This document shows positions 17,058 to 26,344 of a stretch of 31,642 bases of DNA, one piece after another. Each line of letters starts with the position of its first letter. Within the stretch, counting starts at the first letter, position 1. The DNA lies in NCBI GenBank assembly GCA_964522605.1, contig CAZFWV010000044.1, forward strand, positions 1 to 31,642. Reading direction: 5' to 3'. The notes under the pieces are model-generated. The model did not search any database. It was not told where the DNA came from and saw only the letters and a program-made list of their open reading frames with translations. The translations under genes and the position numbers were made by a program. The DNA comes from CAVZLD01 sp964522605 (GTDB taxonomy: Bacteria > Planctomycetota > Planctomycetia > Pirellulales > Pirellulaceae).

Positions 17058-20000
17058 GTGAAGCTGAGACGGAACGTAGCGCGGAGATTCGAGCTGCTTG
17101 AATCTCGTCATCTATTGGCCGCTGATCTGATCATCTCGGAGTTTGTCGCGCGAAATGGGTCAACCCTACGGGACGAGGATGGGGACGCATCTGATTGGAT
17201 TGAAGTCTTCAATCAGGGAAACCTCGATGTCAATTTGGCCGACTGGTTTCTGACGGACGATGCGGACGAGCTTGACAAATGGCGGTTTCCCTCACGCCTG
17301 CTCGCACCGGCGGAAGCGGTGATCGTCTTTGCTTCGGGTAAAGACCGGATTTCCCCCACCGGAGAGATGCATGCGAGTTTCCGCCTGTCCGGTGACGGCG
17401 AATTTCTTGCGTTGGTCGAGCCGGATGGCGAAACGATTTCATCGGCCTTCGTGCCTCAGTATCCGCGACAGGTGGACGATGTTGCCTTCGGCGTACCGAT
17501 GCAGCGCCTGATTGCGGCTCCGTCGAAGAATAGCGCACACCCGATCGAAGCGACATTGGTTTCTCATTTCACCTTCGATGATTCCGATCGATTAGGAGAT
17601 GATCAAGGTGCTTTTGACTCCGATGCGCAGATCCGTGGGGATGCCCGGTTCTCTTCCGAGGCGCGCGTCGGGACCGGAGCCCTCTACCTTGACGGTGACG
17701 GTGATTATCTCGAAATCATCAATCGCGGGACGGAATACGCCTCGATCGACAACGGTGATGGATTTACGTTCGCAGCGTGGGTATGGGTGGACAGCGTCGC
17801 GGACGGTAATCGGCGACTCTTTTCCCTGGATATGGAAGGAGGGCCTTTTCGGCCTCGTGGGTGGGGCGTCGGTTTGCGTCGCGGCAACACATTACTCGCC
17901 ACAACCTATGGACGAGTGGATTTTGATGAGCCAAGTGGGGCCGCGCTGGAGGATGGTGAATGGCGCCACGTTGCGTATGTCTTCGATCCAACTCAGGGAA
18001 ACGTGGAGTTCTTTGTTGATGGCGTGTCAAGCGGGACGCGATCGGGGACGCCCGCCGGTATGAACGAATCGCTGAGGACCGACGGATATCTGATCGGAGG
18101 TTTGAATCTTACTTCCAGTGGAAATGGCCAGTTCTTTCGTGGGCTGATTGATGATCTGCGGATCTACGATGGACGACTGACGGAATCGCAGATTGCGGAT
18201 CTTGTGAATCAGCCAAGTGGAAGCAGCACTGTTGTCCGCTACTTGGTGCCCCGTGACAACACGGTGGACGAGAGCTGGACGCGAAATGAATTTGATGATT
18301 CGCATTGGCTTGCCGCAGCTGGCGCGATCGGATACGAAGTAGAACCTGGTGCGATTGGCGATTACGTGTGGCAGTCGATCCCGACCGAAAGTACTTCGGT
18401 CTACGTGCGAACGTCATTCGACGTAGACGATCCAGACAATATCGAGCGACTGATCCTGCGAATGCGCTACGATGACGGCTTTGTGGTCTATTTGAACGGT
18501 ACACTGGTCTCTGCCGCGAACGCACCCCAGTCTCCACGGTATGATTCACTCGCGTTAACGGATCGAGACGAGTCGGCTGCCGTGGTATGGGCCGTCTTCG
18601 ATCTGAGTGAGTTCACGGGCGTCCTGAAGCAGGGGCGGAATCTACTCGCAATCCACGCTCTCAACGACAGTGCGGAAAGCAATGAATTCCTGATTGTGCC
18701 CGACTTGTACGCGATTCATGCGAATGGCCCCTTATACTTGACCGAACCGACACCGGGAACCATCAATTCATCAGGGAATGACTTTGGGCCCTTGATTGAG
18801 CAAGTAACACATCGTCCTTTGGCGCCGACCGCAGCAGATGCTCTTACGGTGACAGCAAGGGTTTCCGAACTCTCATCGCCGGTGGCTGCGGTGTCTCTCC
18901 ATTACCGCGTGATGTACGAGCCGGAATCGACGATTCGGATGAACGATGTGGGGGCCGACGGAGATGCCATCGCGGGTGACGGCATTTATACCGGTGTGAT
19001 TCCGGCCAATGTCGCATCGGCGGGGGAAATGGTCCGGTATTACATCCGCTCCAGCGACACATCGGGGCGGACTTTGCGTGAGCCATTCCTTCCGGATCCG
19101 GCGCAGCCGGCTGGGGGGCCCGAATACCTGGGGACGGTAATTGCCGATTCCACGGTCGAGACTCAGCTGCCCGTGCTCCATTGGTTCGTGCCGGATCCAA
19201 CATGGCATATGCGCAGACCAGGCAGTCCTTCCGGGGGAAATAACCGCGACTGGACGACGGCATCGGTCTTCTACGACGGTGAGTTCTACGACAACATCCA
19301 GGTTCGAGTCCGTGGGTCGTCGACTGTCCAAAACTGGCCAAAGCCCAAATTCAAATTCGAATTCAATGACACGCACGAATTTCGCTACGCGGACAACCAG
19401 GAGCGCGTAGACGAATTTAACCTCCAATCGCATTACATCGAAGTTCTTCCGGGAGCGGGGCTCGGCTCGACGGCCGTCTCCTATTTGCGAGAAACGCTGG
19501 CCTTTGAATTTCTCCAGGAGATCGGTGTTCCGGCGTCAAATGCATTCCACATGCGCGTGCAACAAAACGGAGGTTTCTATTCACTAGCTTCTTTCATTGA
19601 GCAGGTGGACCGAACGTTCTTGCGTCGCAATGGTTTTGATGATGGCGGCCCGATGTATAAAGCCACGCCGACCGTACAGTCAACCCTTGCTCCGAATCCG
19701 AATCCGGGAATCTATCGAAAGGTGACGCAGAAGGAGGAACCGTTCGACGATTTGCGGGAGCTGACGAATGGTCTGAACGGACGCATCGACGGTGTGTCTG
19801 TCGAGGAATACATCTTCGACAATATCAATCTTCCGCAGGTCATCAATGAGATGGCGGGTCAGACGATCCTGATGAATCATGATCGGTTGACGAAAAACTA
19901 TTACGTGTATCGCGATGTCAATGGTACAGGGGAGTGGAGTCGTTTTCCTTGGGATGTGGAACAGGCTTTCTCGGATCCTCAATGGGACCATTTCGTAAGC

Positions 20001-23000
20001 GTCTTATATGGTGATTCCGAGCACACACAAGGAACAGGAAACGAGCCGCAGTACCCGAATTATTTGCTGGATGCGATCCTAGATACGCCGCTCACTCGAC
20101 AGATGTACCTTCAGCGACTGCGGACATTAATGGATGACTTCCTCGGAGATGAGCCAGGCTATTTCGAGGATCGGATCGATCAGCTGGTGGAAATGATTCG
20201 AGCCGACGCACAACGGGACCACGCCAAGTGGCGTGCGGGAGCCATCGATAACGGCATCGCTGCGGTCAAAGCGAATTTGGCGAAGCGTCGAGAGGCACTT
20301 GCAAACGATCCGCTGGTGCCAAAACGCGACGTAGTGCGCCGAGATGTTGAGTTGTTGTCCGAGGATGGAGTCGTGTCCGTACTCGTTCCCCTTGGGCCGG
20401 AAGACGGTGTGATCGGCGGAGTTCCCTGGCAGAACGGTGACGGGGGTTTCCCGGATACAGCGGAGAATGGTTGGGCACAAGGTCGAGCAGGGATCGGTTA
20501 CGATCGCCAGTCAAGCTACTTGCCCTATATCAGCCTGGATGTCGCGGGCCTGATGGATGTTAACGGCGATCGGACGAATGAGTCGAACGGCCTATACGCG
20601 AGATTCCGCTTCGAGGTTACTGATCCGCTTGAATTTGACAACTTGGAGTTGCATCTGCGTTACGACGATGGGTTTGTCGCTTACATCAATGGGATCGAAG
20701 TTGCCCGGGATCTCGTGCCCACTGAAATTGCCTGGGATTCTCGTGCGACTCGTGGTCGAGAGGCATCATCGCGCTTCGATGTGTTCGAGCTTCCAAGTGT
20801 CAGGCCGGACGGTGTGACGCCGTTACTCGTTCCAGGGACGAATGTACTCGCGATCCATGCGGTGAACCGTAGTGTGACCGATTCAGATCTGTTGATTCAG
20901 CCCAAAGTCATCGGTGCGATCGATGAACCTCGGTTCCTGGATATCCGGTTCGGAGACGTCGATACGGACGGAATCGAGTCCGTCAACGAAATCGTGTACA
21001 ACCCGATCTCGGGAAACCAGGACGAAGAGTACATCAGTATCGTCAATGCGGGAAATGCCGCGGTGGATCTGTCGCATTGGCGCATCACCGGGGGAGTCGA
21101 ATTTGTGTTCCAGCCGGGAACGGTGTTGGTTCCGAATGGCACACTCTACGTGTCTCCCAATGTTTCCGCGTTTCGCGCTCGCCGTACGGGGCCATCCGCT
21201 CATCAGAAGATCTTTGTCCAGGGAAACTACGCTGGTCATCTGTCAAATTCTGGCGAGACGTTGAGCTTGCTGAATCGGGATGGCGAAGTGGTGGCCCAGG
21301 TAACGATTCCTGCATCGCTCAGCGATGTTCAAGCCTATCTGCGGGTGAGTGAAATCCACTACAACCCACCGGGTGAGGATGACCTGACGGAGTTTATCGA
21401 GTTCGTCAACATCAGCGAGGGCGCGGGGGGCACGACGCTGGATTTGTCGGGAGTGACTCTATCAGATGGACCTAGCGAGCCATTCGTCTTTGCGGAGGGG
21501 TTATTGCTGCCGCCGGGTGAACGACTCGTTGTGGTTCGCGATACAGCCGCCTTTGAGGCTGCCTATCCCGACGTCGACTCCCAATGGATTGCCGGAGAGT
21601 ACGAGGGCCGACTCGCAAATGATGGTGAAAGCGTAAAACTGGAAGATCGTAATGGAGCGACGGTCTTGCAGTTCTCATACGGAGACGGCGAGACCTGGCC
21701 GGCTGCCGCCGATGGCGTCGGCGCAAGTCTTGAACTCGCTAACGCGGCTGACACAGCGCCCGATGAATTCGGAAAGGCGTCCAAGTGGCAAGCCAGTACC
21801 CTGTTCGGTGGTTCTCCCACGAAGGCCAATCGATCGAGTGTCGGAGTTGTGCTCAACGAGGTTCTTGCACGGACAGCGGATCGACCGGGCCAGTCCGATT
21901 CGATCGAATTGTATAACCACACTGATTTGCCGATTGATATCGGAGGCTGGTTTCTCAGCGATTCGGCTCAGCAACTCATGAAATACCAGATTCCCGCGAA
22001 CACGATCATTGATCCGAGAGGGTACGTTGTTTTCGACGAGGCGGATTTTAACCCGACTCCCTTGAATCCCGGGCCATTAGATTTTTCACTCAACGGTACA
22101 AGCGGTGATGATGTCTGGCTCACCATTCCCGATTCTCAAGGTGGCGTGAGTGAGTTTGTGGACGATTTCCATTTTGGCCCGAGTCTGGATGCAAGTTTCG
22201 GCCTTGATCGAAATGGTAGCGGACAGTGGATTCCGCAATCGCGCGTTACGCTCGGCTCGCAAAACGGATCAGCGCTCGTCGGTCCGCTGCTCATCTCCGA
22301 GGTCCACTACAATCCGGGGGATCCTTCCGGCGCCGCCTTGGCGATCGACCCGCAGTTGACTTCCGACGACCTGGAATTCGTCGAAATCCATAACCCGACA
22401 AACACGGCGCAGTCGTTGGACGGGTGGCAACTTGCCGGAGGGATCGAATACGTTTTCCCCATGGGCCTCATACTCGCGGCGGACAAATCATTACTCATCC
22501 TGAGCTTTGATCCACTCGATGCTACCTTCTCGGACCGGTTGGCGGCATTCCGGGTTCATTACGGAATCGATGAGGAGTTGCAACTCGCGGGCGGTTTCCG
22601 CGGGAAACTGAGCAACAGTGAAGATCTCATCCGATTGTTGCGACCGCGAGATGACGATTTAGTGGAGTCCGCTATCGTCTTTGTCGACCAGGTTCATTTC
22701 GGTGATCGCGATCCCTGGCCCACTTCGGCGGATGGAGAAGGACTCTCGCTGCAGCGCGTCACGCCAAGTTCCAATGGCGATCGTACTTCAAGTTGGCAGT
22801 CGGAAGTTCCCACCCCTGGAGACACCTCGTTCGACAATGCGATGTCCGGGGATCTGACAGGCGAAGGACAGGTTGACGCGCAAGATATTGATCTATTGTT
22901 CGATCTGGTTCGCCATCGATATGAGTCCTCCTTCTCGGACCTGGATCAGAACGGCACCGTCGATTTCCAGGACGTCGATTTCCTCATCCGAGACCTGCTC

Positions 23001-23570
23001 GATACGTCTTATGGCGATGCGAATTTGGACGGTTCCTTTGATACTCTGGACCTCGTAAAGGTCCTTCAAGTCGGTGAATACGAAGATGATCTTGCCGGAA
23101 ACTCCATGTGGTCCGATGGAGACTGGAATGGGGACGGAGATTTCGGCACGGCCGATCTTGTGGTGGCTTTGCAGGAAGGCACCTATGAAACAGAACCTCA
23201 AGGTCGAGCAGATGGTGACTTCAATCGCAACGGCGTGCTCGACGCTGTCGATATCGACTTGCTCTCCCTCGAGGTACGGCGAGCCACGAATAACCCCGCC
23301 TTCGATTTGAACCGCGATCGTCGTGTTAACGAGGCCGACCGAAGAATCTGGGTTTATGACAAGCGGAAAACTGTTTTCGGCGATGCAAATCTTAACGGGC
23401 GGTTTGACGCAGCCGACTTTGTCATGATCCTTCAAGCTGGCCAGTACGAAGATCTGTTCCTCGAAAACTCGACTTGGTCAACGGGCGACTGGAATGGCGA
23501 CGGAGATTTCAATTCCCTCGATCTGGTCAGTGCTCTCCAGGAGGCGATGTACGAACAAGACGCAAATTGA
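17058..23570 (+). CDS. Giant extracellular lamin-tail / LamG / CotH-kinase / dockerin-like protein
   Basis: A 2170-residue protein beginning with the planctomycete export-type motif FELLESRHLLAADL. Domains in order: lamin-tail (LTD) about 19-120; LamG about 164-382; galactose-binding-like beta module about 392-554; Ig-like segment about 578-674; CotH-type kinase domain about 731-1034, with NHDRLTKNYYVYRD and FPWDVEQAF (D966), the motifs expected for the CotH atypical kinase fold; a second galactose-binding-like module about 1094-1287; further LTDs near 1301-1420, 1428-1560, 1595-1668 and 1741-1907; and two tandem dockerin-like cassettes at about 1931-2044 and 2051-2170. There is no PEP-CTERM tail. 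Known CotH proteins phosphorylate surface proteins, so a role in modifying or attaching cell-surface or matrix proteins is an inference. The architecture recurs in planctomycetes. Confidence 0.92.
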   Translation: MKLRRNVARRFELLESRHLLAADLIISEFVARNGSTLRDEDGDASDWIEVFNQGNLDVNLADWFLTDDADELDKWRFPSRLLAPAEAVIVFASGKDRISPTGEMHASFRLSGDGEFLALVEPDGETISSAFVPQYPRQVDDVAFGVPMQRLIAAPSKNSAHPIEATLVSHFTFDDSDRLGDDQGAFDSDAQIRGDARFSSEARVGTGALYLDGDGDYLEIINRGTEYASIDNGDGFTFAAWVWVDSVADGNRRLFSLDMEGGPFRPRGWGVGLRRGNTLLATTYGRVDFDEPSGAALEDGEWRHVAYVFDPTQGNVEFFVDGVSSGTRSGTPAGMNESLRTDGYLIGGLNLTSSGNGQFFRGLIDDLRIYDGRLTESQIADLVNQPSGSSTVVRYLVPRDNTVDESWTRNEFDDSHWLAAAGAIGYEVEPGAIGDYVWQSIPTESTSVYVRTSFDVDDPDNIERLILRMRYDDGFVVYLNGTLVSAANAPQSPRYDSLALTDRDESAAVVWAVFDLSEFTGVLKQGRNLLAIHALNDSAESNEFLIVPDLYAIHANGPLYLTEPTPGTINSSGNDFGPLIEQVTHRPLAPTAADALTVTARVSELSSPVAAVSLHYRVMYEPESTIRMNDVGADGDAIAGDGIYTGVIPANVASAGEMVRYYIRSSDTSGRTLREPFLPDPAQPAGGPEYLGTVIADSTVETQLPVLHWFVPDPTWHMRRPGSPSGGNNRDWTTASVFYDGEFYDNIQVRVRGSSTVQNWPKPKFKFEFNDTHEFRYADNQERVDEFNLQSHYIEVLPGAGLGSTAVSYLRETLAFEFLQEIGVPASNAFHMRVQQNGGFYSLASFIEQVDRTFLRRNGFDDGGPMYKATPTVQSTLAPNPNPGIYRKVTQKEEPFDDLRELTNGLNGRIDGVSVEEYIFDNINLPQVINEMAGQTILMNHDRLTKNYYVYRDVNGTGEWSRFPWDVEQAFSDPQWDHFVSVLYGDSEHTQGTGNEPQYPNYLLDAILDTPLTRQMYLQRLRTLMDDFLGDEPGYFEDRIDQLVEMIRADAQRDHAKWRAGAIDNGIAAVKANLAKRREALANDPLVPKRDVVRRDVELLSEDGVVSVLVPLGPEDGVIGGVPWQNGDGGFPDTAENGWAQGRAGIGYDRQSSYLPYISLDVAGLMDVNGDRTNESNGLYARFRFEVTDPLEFDNLELHLRYDDGFVAYINGIEVARDLVPTEIAWDSRATRGREASSRFDVFELPSVRPDGVTPLLVPGTNVLAIHAVNRSVTDSDLLIQPKVIGAIDEPRFLDIRFGDVDTDGIESVNEIVYNPISGNQDEEYISIVNAGNAAVDLSHWRITGGVEFVFQPGTVLVPNGTLYVSPNVSAFRARRTGPSAHQKIFVQGNYAGHLSNSGETLSLLNRDGEVVAQVTIPASLSDVQAYLRVSEIHYNPPGEDDLTEFIEFVNISEGAGGTTLDLSGVTLSDGPSEPFVFAEGLLLPPGERLVVVRDTAAFEAAYPDVDSQWIAGEYEGRLANDGESVKLEDRNGATVLQFSYGDGETWPAAADGVGASLELANAADTAPDEFGKASKWQASTLFGGSPTKANRSSVGVVLNEVLARTADRPGQSDSIELYNHTDLPIDIGGWFLSDSAQQLMKYQIPANTIIDPRGYVVFDEADFNPTPLNPGPLDFSLNGTSGDDVWLTIPDSQGGVSEFVDDFHFGPSLDASFGLDRNGSGQWIPQSRVTLGSQNGSALVGPLLISEVHYNPGDPSGAALAIDPQLTSDDLEFVEIHNPTNTAQSLDGWQLAGGIEYVFPMGLILAADKSLLILSFDPLDATFSDRLAAFRVHYGIDEELQLAGGFRGKLSNSEDLIRLLRPRDDDLVESAIVFVDQVHFGDRDPWPTSADGEGLSLQRVTPSSNGDRTSSWQSEVPTPGDTSFDNAMSGDLTGEGQVDAQDIDLLFDLVRHRYESSFSDLDQNGTVDFQDVDFLIRDLLDTSYGDANLDGSFDTLDLVKVLQVGEYEDDLAGNSMWSDGDWNGDGDFGTADLVVALQEGTYETEPQGRADGDFNRNGVLDAVDIDLLSLEVRRATNNPAFDLNRDRRVNEADRRIWVYDKRKTVFGDANLNGRFDAADFVMILQAGQYEDLFLENSTWSTGDWNGDGDFNSLDLVSALQEAMYEQDAN

Positions 23571-23651
23571 GCTGTGTTTTTGCGAAGAACCGCTCTGCTG
23601 CCCGCCATCCGCCGATTCTGCGGCACACACCTCGAATGGCCTCGCCTAGAC

Positions 23652-25589
23652 TTAGGCGGAACATCCGGCTCCGTTCGGAGCACCCTTGGTCCGCGCGACA
23701 TGGAGCGCCAGTGTGATTCCGAGCAGCAGGAGCGCAAGACTCGACGGTTCGGGTACGGCTGCGATCCCTTCGCCGGGGAACGGACCACGCTCGTAACCAC
23801 CACCTGACAAAGCGACAACGAGATCTCCGGTGCCAAACACTAGGTCTCCATTCCAATCTCCCTGAGCCCAGCCGGCTCGCTCTCCTGTTTCGTACTTGCC
23901 CTCGCTGAGCACCGCCACGAAGTCGGCCGTGTTGAATTCAAAATCGAGGTTGGAGTCGCCGATGTAGGTTTTCTTGAGTTGATGCAACCAGAAGACACGA
24001 TCTTCATAATCAACATCACCGTTGCCATCGAGATCGTATCCTGGCGGATCAGTATTGGCCAGAACAGCCTCTGCATGTAGATCCAGATCCTCGGCATTCA
24101 ATTCGCCGTTCTCATCAAAATCGCCGGGCAGCGAGGGTTGGAGCAACACGAAGTCGGTCGAATTCAGGTAGGCATCGGAGATGGCGACTCCCTGGATCAC
24201 GCCGTCCCATTGCTCGGCGGCCGCCCAGCCGGTGTTCCCGATGCGGAACAGGGACTCTGCCAGGCTATAGTCGGAGCCGCTGCGATCAACCGTGCCCAAT
24301 AAATTGCCGTCAACGAAGATCTCCGCCTGTCCACTGGCCTCGTCGAATCGCAAGGCAATGTGATGGACAGTCTCCTGCGGATCTTCCTCGACGAGCCAGG
24401 GGTTGTCGGCCACGTTGTTGACATACCCCGGACCGCGAAAATGGAGGCTGGTGCCCAGTTCGTTGATGCCAAGAAACATGGTTCCCATTTCAGAAAACGG
24501 ATTCTGGCTGGAGCCGATTAGCGGTGACCAGCCTCCAGGGCTCGCATAGTTGGCGAGCAATTCGATCGTAAAGTTGTCCTCCAGTTCGAAGACTTCCAAC
24601 GGTGTTTCCACATAGCTCCGTTGTGCGTCATCCAGAAAACTCAATCCACCGCCGGAGACCCATCCTTCACTGGCTCCAAATCCCCCTGCTCCCGCTCCGG
24701 TATTCGCGAAATTCACCAGCAGACCGTCATTCCCGTTTCCACTCAGATCGGTCACCGCGTCGCCAGACCCGTCGCCGTAATCGTAATGGAGTAGAGTACT
24801 CGGTTGATTTCCATGCATCAGCACAAAACTGTCTGCATCTAGTGCATCAGTAGAGATCGCTGTACCTTGGATCACTCCCGCCCACTGTTCTCCGGCGGCA
24901 TGTCCTGTGTTGCCCACAAGAAACAGATTGCCATCCAATGCCTGTGCCATATTCAGGGTGAATCCCGTCGTCACAATTCCAACGGATTGCCCATCAACGA
25001 ACGTTTCCAACTCGTCACTGTCGTAGGAATAGACAAACGCAACGTGGTGCGTCGTAGCGGACAGATCGCCGGTGGACTGCCAAGGATGCAAGCCGACCGT
25101 ACCGCCACCTCCGCTAGGCGTGCGCAACTCAATCCCGGTCGTCGGATCATTGATCCCAAAAAAGAACGCCTGTGCGTCAGCAAAACTGGGGCCATGGTTC
25201 GAACCCAGAGCGGGAGTCCAATTCTGGGCAGTTCCATAACTGGCAAGAAACTCGATCGTATGGCTGACGTTTCCACCTCCCGGGCGACCCAGGGCGTTTA
25301 GAGGTAGCGGCGTTTCAACGAAACTGCGGACACCGTCATCCAGGAAACTCAGGCCGCCTTCCGCGACCCATCCCTCCGAAATTCGAAATGCACCTGCGCC
25401 GGCGGACGTATCGACGAAATTCACGAGCGTTCCGTCGTTACCCAGACCGCTTAAGTCGGTCACGGTTGTTCCACTCCCATCAAGAAAATCGTAATGCAGC
25501 AGCGTGTCTGCACGTAGGGGTGACAGGCAAGCGCAAGTGAGGATTGTAGCGCGAAGGACCAATGGGACACGGTTCAATTGTCGACTCAT
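23652..25589 (-). CDS. Double-LamG / dockerin-like / PEP-CTERM surface protein
   Basis: A 645-residue exported protein: signal peptide about 1-25 (VPLVLRATILTCACLSPLRA), then two tandem LamG-like domains at about 26-265 and 268-487. They begin almost identically (TLLHYDFLDGSGTTVTDLSG and TLLHYDYGDGSGDAVTDLSG) and both carry GWV, GGLSFLDD and FVDG blocks. A four-loop dockerin-like cassette follows at about 488-605 (DFDENGELNAEDLD, DLDGNGDVDYEDR, DSNLDFEFNTADF, DWNGDLVFGTGDL). The tail is VPEPSSLALLLLGITLALHV with a longer, less basic end (ARTKGAPNGAGCSA) than usual. The start at 25589 has AAGGGG about 12 bases upstream. It converges with the CotH gene; a small hairpin (CGCCTA/TAGGCG, 23643-23658) overlaps its stop. 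Probable surface glycan-binding protein. Confidence 0.9.
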   Translation of the reverse strand: MSRQLNRVPLVLRATILTCACLSPLRADTLLHYDFLDGSGTTVTDLSGLGNDGTLVNFVDTSAGAGAFRISEGWVAEGGLSFLDDGVRSFVETPLPLNALGRPGGGNVSHTIEFLASYGTAQNWTPALGSNHGPSFADAQAFFFGINDPTTGIELRTPSGGGGTVGLHPWQSTGDLSATTHHVAFVYSYDSDELETFVDGQSVGIVTTGFTLNMAQALDGNLFLVGNTGHAAGEQWAGVIQGTAISTDALDADSFVLMHGNQPSTLLHYDYGDGSGDAVTDLSGNGNDGLLVNFANTGAGAGGFGASEGWVSGGGLSFLDDAQRSYVETPLEVFELEDNFTIELLANYASPGGWSPLIGSSQNPFSEMGTMFLGINELGTSLHFRGPGYVNNVADNPWLVEEDPQETVHHIALRFDEASGQAEIFVDGNLLGTVDRSGSDYSLAESLFRIGNTGWAAAEQWDGVIQGVAISDAYLNSTDFVLLQPSLPGDFDENGELNAEDLDLHAEAVLANTDPPGYDLDGNGDVDYEDRVFWLHQLKKTYIGDSNLDFEFNTADFVAVLSEGKYETGERAGWAQGDWNGDLVFGTGDLVVALSGGGYERGPFPGEGIAAVPEPSSLALLLLGITLALHVARTKGAPNGAGCSA

Positions 25590-26173
25590 GATTCCAAATC
25601 CCCTTTCTGATCCAAGGAACGACAACATCGTGCGTTTTGGGACGTCGCCAACTCCCTCGAACATGTGATTCATGCTGCCCGTTCGACGGAGGTTGGAATG
25701 CTTTGCTCAGACGCACCGGTGCTGCGACCGTTCTTGCGCCGAGACACCTGCTTGAACAACCGGGCCAGGCTTTGCTGGAGAGGTCACCCTGCCTTCCAGG
25801 GAGGGGAATGCACTTGCCGTAGCATAAGCCCCGGCTGATCGCCTGACAACCATTCGAGGTCCGTGGCGATCGCGAGTCGCCGCCGTCTGTTGCCTTCTCG
25901 ACTGCGTACGATCGTTGGTCCCTGACGTCTTCTCGCGGAGAAAGTGGATCCTGTAGATGCCAGGCCGCGCACGAATAACTGAGGCAGCTTACCAAGGTGC
26001 TGATCAGTAGGGTGCACCCGTATCGATGTGTTCGTCGCATTGGTGTCCCTCTCGACCGCTCCGTGAAAAGCCCGTTCCTCATTACATACTCGATGTTGAC
26101 GGCTCGGCAGATCGACCCATATTGTACAACTTGTCGAAGACTAGTGCCTTGTCAGGATCTAACCTTGGGGTCG
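25590..26173. other. Divergent intergenic region, nothing recognised
   Basis: About 580 bases between the PEP-CTERM gene (-) and the repeat at 26174. Open frames on both strands are short, and their peptides match no family I know. It should hold promoters for the two divergent genes, but none could be identified with confidence. Confidence 0.5.
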
Positions 26174-26240
26174 TGTGCCACTGGCTTTGCCAATGTTTGT
26201 CCTTGACGAAGGAGGCCACGGGCAAAGCCAGTGGCACACC
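26174..26240. repeat. Dispersed inverted repeat, second GTGCCACTGGC-type copy
   Basis: A perfect 19-base inverted pair, GTGTGCCACTGGCTTTGCC at 26174-26192 and its complement at 26222-26240, surrounds a 29-base loop. The arm sequence is the same family as 12919-12986, but the loop differs, so only the stems are conserved. Confidence 0.85.
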
Positions 26241-26344
26241 AATTTCGAAGCGGCACCTCACACGAGTGACACACCATCTGATTTGGCACTGCTGAATTCG
26301 CTTCGGTAAACCGTCGGGGTCCGATGGAGAAGAAAGGTCTCCTG

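Noticed and set aside
25590..26173. Minus-strand frame of 200 codons starting at 26082
   Set aside because: No ribosome site, Ser/Arg/Cys-rich random composition, and it runs into the signal-peptide region of the next gene in another frame.
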